Source: CALBTQ01 sp036725605
Lineage (GTDB): Bacteria; Lernaellota; Lernaellaia; Lernaellales; Lernaellaceae
Direction: 5' to 3'
DNA length: 64,000 nt
Assembly (NCBI GenBank): GCA_036725605.1
Contig: DAIMDW010000002.1
Location: 185,229-249,228, forward strand
The translations under genes were made by a program, and so were the position numbers. The notes under the pieces were generated by a model that saw nothing but the letters and a program-made list of their open reading frames with translations, was not told the DNA's origin and searched no databases. This document shows positions 60,929 through 64,000 of the stretch, piece by piece. How positions within the stretch are numbered: position 1 is the stretch's first letter; each line of letters opens with the position of its first letter.

Positions 60929-61142
60929 CAGAGAACGGCAACGTACCAGCACTTCCCGCACCTGTCAAGATTAATCTGGCTAAAAACAGCCCTTTCACGA
61001 AAAATTTTCGCTTTTTTCACAGCAAAAACCCATTTTCGCACCCCTTCGTGAAAAAAGAGCCGGTCCGCTCGATCCGGCTTGTGAAATCAAGCGTCTTTCC
61101 CGGCCATTACCCGTGCGCCGCGCGAAATTTCCGACTTTTCAC

Positions 61143-61171
61143 TTGACACCGCCCCCCAACATCTGTAAGAA
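61143..61171 (+). promoter_or_regulatory. Promoter of the tRNA-Gln/tRNA-Glu operon
   Basis: Consensus TTGACA (61143-61148), 17-bp spacer, TAAGAA (61166-61171). The start would fall about 20 nt before tRNA-Gln. Confidence 0.6.
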
Positions 61172-61198
61172 GCGTATTCGCTTTTGGCTCTTTTCTAT

Positions 61199-61269
61199 TC
61201 CCGGCTCGTCTAATGGTAGGACAGCGGACTCTGACTCCGTCAGTCGAGGTTCGAATCCTTGGCCGGGAG
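61199..61269 (+). tRNA. tRNA-Gln (anticodon CUG)
   Basis: Acceptor TCCCGGC/GCCGGGA (61199-61205 with 61262-61268), discriminator G61269, U8 in place. The anticodon stem GCGGA/TCCGT encloses CTCTGAC, giving CUG. T-arm GGTTCGAATCC. No CCA is encoded. Confidence 0.95.
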
Positions 61270-61316
61270 TTGGGTCTCGCCCGGGCCGAGCGAATCGGTC
61301 CGACGAGCCCCACTTT

Positions 61317-61388
61317 GGTCCCATCGTCTAGCGGTTAGGACGCTGGCCTCTCACGCCGGAAACAGGGGTTCGATTCCCCTTGGGACTG
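61317..61388 (+). tRNA. tRNA-Glu (anticodon CUC)
   Basis: Acceptor GGTCCCA/TGGGACT (G-T at the first pair), U8 at 61324, D-loop AGCGGTTAGGA, anticodon stem CTGGC/GCCGG around CTCTCAC (anticodon CUC), T-arm AGGGG-TTCGATT-CCCCT, discriminator G61388. CCA is not encoded. It lies 47 bp after tRNA-Gln in the same unit. Confidence 0.95.
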
Positions 61389-61393
61389 CAAAA

Positions 61394-61420
61394 AGCCTCG
61401 TGCATGCGCGAGGCTTTTTT
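61394..61420 (+). terminator. Terminator of the tRNA operon
   Basis: Stem AGCCTCG/CGAGGCT (61394-61415) followed by TTTTTT, directly after tRNA-Glu. Confidence 0.92.
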
Positions 61421-61490
61421 CATTTATAAATTTCAAGTTATAAGTTATAAATTGGACGCATTGATCAATTATTTTATTGGAGAAATGAAA

Positions 61491-61844
61491 ATGATCAAAC
61501 CGGACATTCGTCGGCGATCTTACGAATTTTCCCTTACCGTCATCAAAATCTGCCGCCAAATGCAAAAAAATGCATTGGGCAAAATTCTTTGCGATCAACT
61601 GCTGCGCTCCGGCACCTCCATTGGCGCCAACATCGAAGAGGCACAAGCGGGACAAAGCCGAAAAGATTTTCTGGCGAAGATGTCTATCGCCCGCAAGGAA
61701 GCGCATGAAACGCACTACTGGTTACGATTGATCCGAGACAGCCAAATTCTCACCAGCAATAATTTGGACGAGACAATCGATGAAAGCGAGCAGCTCATGC
61801 GCATTCTCAGCGCAATCATTCTGTCCGGCAAACGGAATTCGTAA
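61491..61844 (+). CDS. Four-helix bundle protein (S23/23S rRNA intervening-sequence family)
   Basis: A 117-residue helical protein. The family pattern is clear: LLRSGTSIGANIEEAQAGQSRKDFLAKMSIARKEAHETHYWLRL (quoted in parts: SGTSIGANIEEA; KMSIARKEAHET; YWLRLI). The fold is known from crystal structures of homologues; the genes occur inside 23S rRNA intervening sequences or, as here, free in the chromosome, often in several AT-rich copies. Function is unclear. ATG 61491 lies 8 nt after GGAG; the ATG at 61485 is too close to it. Composition is more AT-rich than the neighbours. It sits right behind the tRNA pair, where mobile DNA often lands. Confidence 0.92.
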   Translation: MIKPDIRRRSYEFSLTVIKICRQMQKNALGKILCDQLLRSGTSIGANIEEAQAGQSRKDFLAKMSIARKEAHETHYWLRLIRDSQILTSNNLDETIDESEQLMRILSAIILSGKRNS

Positions 61845-61903
61845 CTTTTCACTTATCACTTTTCACTGTCTTTGCCTCTGGCAAAGACGCCTTCGCCCAA
61901 TCA

Positions 61904-61994
61904 TCCGGAAGTCGGGCCATTGCTGGACGAAAGTCAGCAAATCTCGCGCATCCTCTCCGCCATCGTCATCTCAACGCAAAAAAACTCTCAATAA
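61904..61994 (+). pseudogene. Remnant C-terminus of a second S23 four-helix bundle gene
   Basis: An open frame of about 30 codons ends at TAA 61992-61994 and reads ...LLDESQQISRILSAIVIS, closely parallel to the end of the intact neighbour (TIDESEQLMRILSAIILS). The N-terminal two thirds of the gene are missing and there is no start codon or ribosome site. It is best read as the decayed tail of a tandem duplicate, or of a former insertion of a related copy. Confidence 0.7.
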
Positions 61995-62071
61995 TTTAAC
62001 CTTCCGTTTCACCGCCGGCTCTGGTTTATAATCGTGGGCCTCAAAACAGTACCGAATCGGCGGGGAGCTTT

Positions 62072-64000
62072 ATGATCCGGTATATTCGCTTCGTGATCCG
62101 TTATCGGGTGTGGGTGTTGGCGGCGGTGGCGCTGGTCACGATCGCCGCGGGCGTGGTGATGAGCCGCGCGGTGCTCGCCTCGTCGATCGGCAAGATGTTC
62201 CTGGGCGAAAGCCCGGCCTACCGGCAATACCTGGAGCGCAACCGGCAGTTCGGCGACAACGACGTGCTGGTCGTGGTCGTCGCGGAAACCGCCCCCCTCG
62301 GGCCCGCCGGGCAGGAGCGTTTGCGCCGGGGAGCCGCGGCGGTGGGCGAGTTGCGCGGCATCGTCAACGTGCGCAGCCTGCTGGACGCCCAGCGCGTCGA
62401 CGGTTCGGGCGACGAGCTGCGCGTGGATCGCTTCGCCGATCTGATCGCCGCCCAGCCCGAGCGCAAGGACGAGCTGTTCGCCCAATTGCGCGACGATCCG
62501 CTGAACCAGGGCCTGTTCGTTTCGCCCGCCGGCGACCATCACGCGCTGGTGCTGGAGTTCGACACCGAGGCCGACCTGCCCGCCGAGAAGATTCCGGCGA
62601 TCATCGACCAGGTGCTCGCCGCGCTGCAGGCGGCGGGCTACGAGCGCGTGCAATTGCACATCGCGGGCTTCCCGGCGGCCGTCGCCGCAATGATCGAGGA
62701 AACGCACTTCAACATCAGCCGGCTATTCCCGCTGGTGTGCCTGGCGCTGCTGATCGCCGCGTGGCTGATGTTCCGCCGCCTGTGGCCGGTGGCGCTGACG
62801 ATGATCGTCGCGCTGATCGGCGTGATCTGGACGATGGGCTTCGCCACGCTGATCGACCGCCACATCAGCATTCTGGTGAGCACGTCGCCGGCGATGATTT
62901 TGATTGTCAGCTTTTCCGACGTGGTCCACCTGTGCAGCGCCTACCTGCTGGAACTGGGACGCGGTCGGAAAAAGGACGAGGCGATTCTGGCCAGCGTCGA
63001 GGACGTCGGCCGCGCGTGCCTGCTGACCTCGCTGACGACCTTCCTGGGCTTCGCGGCATTGAGCTTCGTGCCCGCGCCGGTGTTCCGGCAGATGGGCGTC
63101 ATCCTCGGTTTCGGCGTCGGCATCGCATTGCTGCTGGCGGTGACGCTCACGCCGATTTTCTTCTCGATCATCCGCCAACCCAAACCGTGGCGCAAAGGCG
63201 CGACCGGCCAGGTGCAGGATCTGCTCGATCGTTTCCTCATCGGTTCCGAGCGTCTGACCCAACGCCGCCCGTGGGCAATCATCGCGCTGTTCGCCGCGCT
63301 CACCGCCGTGTCGCTTTACGGGCTGTCACAGGTGCGCATCGACACCGATTTCATCAAGCGCCTCTCGCCCAACAACCAGGTCCGGCGCGACAGCGAATAC
63401 ATCAAACAACATTTTCACGGCCTGACCGCGCTGGACATCTGGCTGACGGCCGACGCGGACGAAGGGCTGCTGGATCCGCAACTGTTTCGCAACGTGGCCG
63501 CGTTTCAACGGCAGGCGGAGGCGTTGGACGACGTGGACCGCGTCTATTCGTTGGTCGACCTGACCAAGGTCATGCACCGCGAAATGCTCGCCGGCGACAT
63601 CGGCGACGCCCCCCTGCCCGCCACGCGCCAGGCGCTGGCCCAATACCTGCTGCTGTTCGAGATGGGCGGCGGCAAGGATCTGGACCGGCTGATCGACACC
63701 AACCGCTCGCTGATGCGCATCAGCCTGCAATTGCCCAACGACGGCGTGGTGGCGTCCTACGAAACCGGCCGGCGCGTACAAGCGTTGGCCGAACGCACGC
63801 TCGGCGAAGGCGTGCGCGTGGAAAGCAGCGGCCTGATGTACCTGATGGGCCAGTGGCTCGACGAGATCGTCGCCGGGCAGAAACGCGGCCTGCTCTTCGC
63901 CTTCCTGACCATCGCGGCGGTGATGATCATCGGCCTGCGCTCGTGGCGCGTAGGCGCGTGGTCGATGGCGCCCAACGCCATTCCGCTGCTCGTGCTGCTG
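62072..64000 (+). CDS. RND/MMPL superfamily exporter (partial, runs off the right edge)
   Basis: The frame is open for 643 codons from ATG 62072, which follows GGGGAG. The N-terminus has a membrane helix (VWVLAAVALVTIAAGVVM), then a periplasmic loop domain of about 200 residues (FGDNDVLVVVVAE). Next comes a helix cluster (LFPLVCLALLIAAWLMF; ILIVSFSDVVHL; SLTTFLGFAALSFVPAP) and the second half begins with another helix (PWAIIALFAALTAVSLYGL) and loop domain. The SxxDxxH-type pattern in SFSDVVHLCSAY is typical of MMPL/HpnN-like transporters (COG1033), which move lipids or hydrophobic molecules using proton force. Roughly one helix bundle is missing at the right edge. Confidence 0.92.
   Translation, partial: MIRYIRFVIRYRVWVLAAVALVTIAAGVVMSRAVLASSIGKMFLGESPAYRQYLERNRQFGDNDVLVVVVAETAPLGPAGQERLRRGAAAVGELRGIVNVRSLLDAQRVDGSGDELRVDRFADLIAAQPERKDELFAQLRDDPLNQGLFVSPAGDHHALVLEFDTEADLPAEKIPAIIDQVLAALQAAGYERVQLHIAGFPAAVAAMIEETHFNISRLFPLVCLALLIAAWLMFRRLWPVALTMIVALIGVIWTMGFATLIDRHISILVSTSPAMILIVSFSDVVHLCSAYLLELGRGRKKDEAILASVEDVGRACLLTSLTTFLGFAALSFVPAPVFRQMGVILGFGVGIALLLAVTLTPIFFSIIRQPKPWRKGATGQVQDLLDRFLIGSERLTQRRPWAIIALFAALTAVSLYGLSQVRIDTDFIKRLSPNNQVRRDSEYIKQHFHGLTALDIWLTADADEGLLDPQLFRNVAAFQRQAEALDDVDRVYSLVDLTKVMHREMLAGDIGDAPLPATRQALAQYLLLFEMGGGKDLDRLIDTNRSLMRISLQLPNDGVVASYETGRRVQALAERTLGEGVRVESSGLMYLMGQWLDEIVAGQKRGLLFAFLTIAAVMIIGLRSWRVGAWSMAPNAIPLLVLL

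Noticed and set aside
60910..61146. A 78-codon frame between acs and the tRNAs
   Set aside because: It begins on the FadR-like operator, has no good ribosome site, an odd composition, and overlaps the tRNA promoter region.

Overview
The window is chromosomal DNA from an uncultivated, GC-rich, double-membraned bacterium. An outer-membrane barrel, an MCE/MlaD protein, an RND exporter and many lipoproteins support two membranes. Asp-rich lipoproteins and an AgmX-type C-terminal domain recall Myxococcota and other former 'deltaproteobacterial' lineages and neighbouring candidate phyla, but no marker fixes the phylum. A selenocysteine tRNA shows that UGA-Sec decoding is probably available.

Layout. 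1-2.2 kb: island-like genes on the minus strand (partial radical SAM protein, ParB-methyltransferase, hypothetical) beside the 3' end of tRNA-Sec. 2.9-11.3 kb: exported proteins, namely an alpha/beta hydrolase lipoprotein, a zinc-ribbon membrane protein, a penicillin-binding-protein-like lipoprotein and two tandem M14 carboxypeptidases that both end in an Asp-rich tail plus GCGC. 11.5-18.2 kb: CreD-like protein, MBL hydrolase, purD-purE, a Sua5/TsaC-type protein, DUF1015 and a TrmN6-like methyltransferase. 18.3-25.6 kb: an envelope acylation operon with rfbD, three tandem HGSNAT/OafA-like acyltransferases, a DltD/AlgX-like SGNH protein, a DltB-like MBOAT and a 37-residue microprotein ending in a DltX-type motif (FLYQNF). 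25.7-36.8 kb: hybrid histidine kinase, GlsB-like protein, two GT-C glycosyltransferases, GNAT, nfo, recN, nadK and rarA. 36.8-46.9 kb: lipoproteins, a repeat-rich 0.6-kb insert bracketed by duplicated terminators, HAD phosphatase, a solitary MCE protein and an M20 peptidase. 46.9-57.2 kb: a translationally coupled minus-strand surface-polysaccharide operon (dehydratase, barrel, GT4, Wzx, Wzy, FemAB-like, DegT, deacetylase). 57.4-64 kb: small membrane protein, NYN-LOTUS protein, acs with a FadR-like operator, tRNA-Gln and tRNA-Glu, an S23 four-helix protein with a decayed sister copy, and a partial RND exporter.

How it fits together. Much of the window serves the cell surface: one locus builds a polysaccharide, another carries the parts to acylate an envelope glycan, and several exported hydrolases share a peculiar signature, an Asp-rich tract next to a cysteine at the N-terminus (lipoproteins) or C-terminus (M14 enzymes). 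The two candidates for something poorly described are the MBOAT/SGNH/microprotein set with three acyltransferases, and the Asp-rich/Cys signature as a possible export or anchoring signal.
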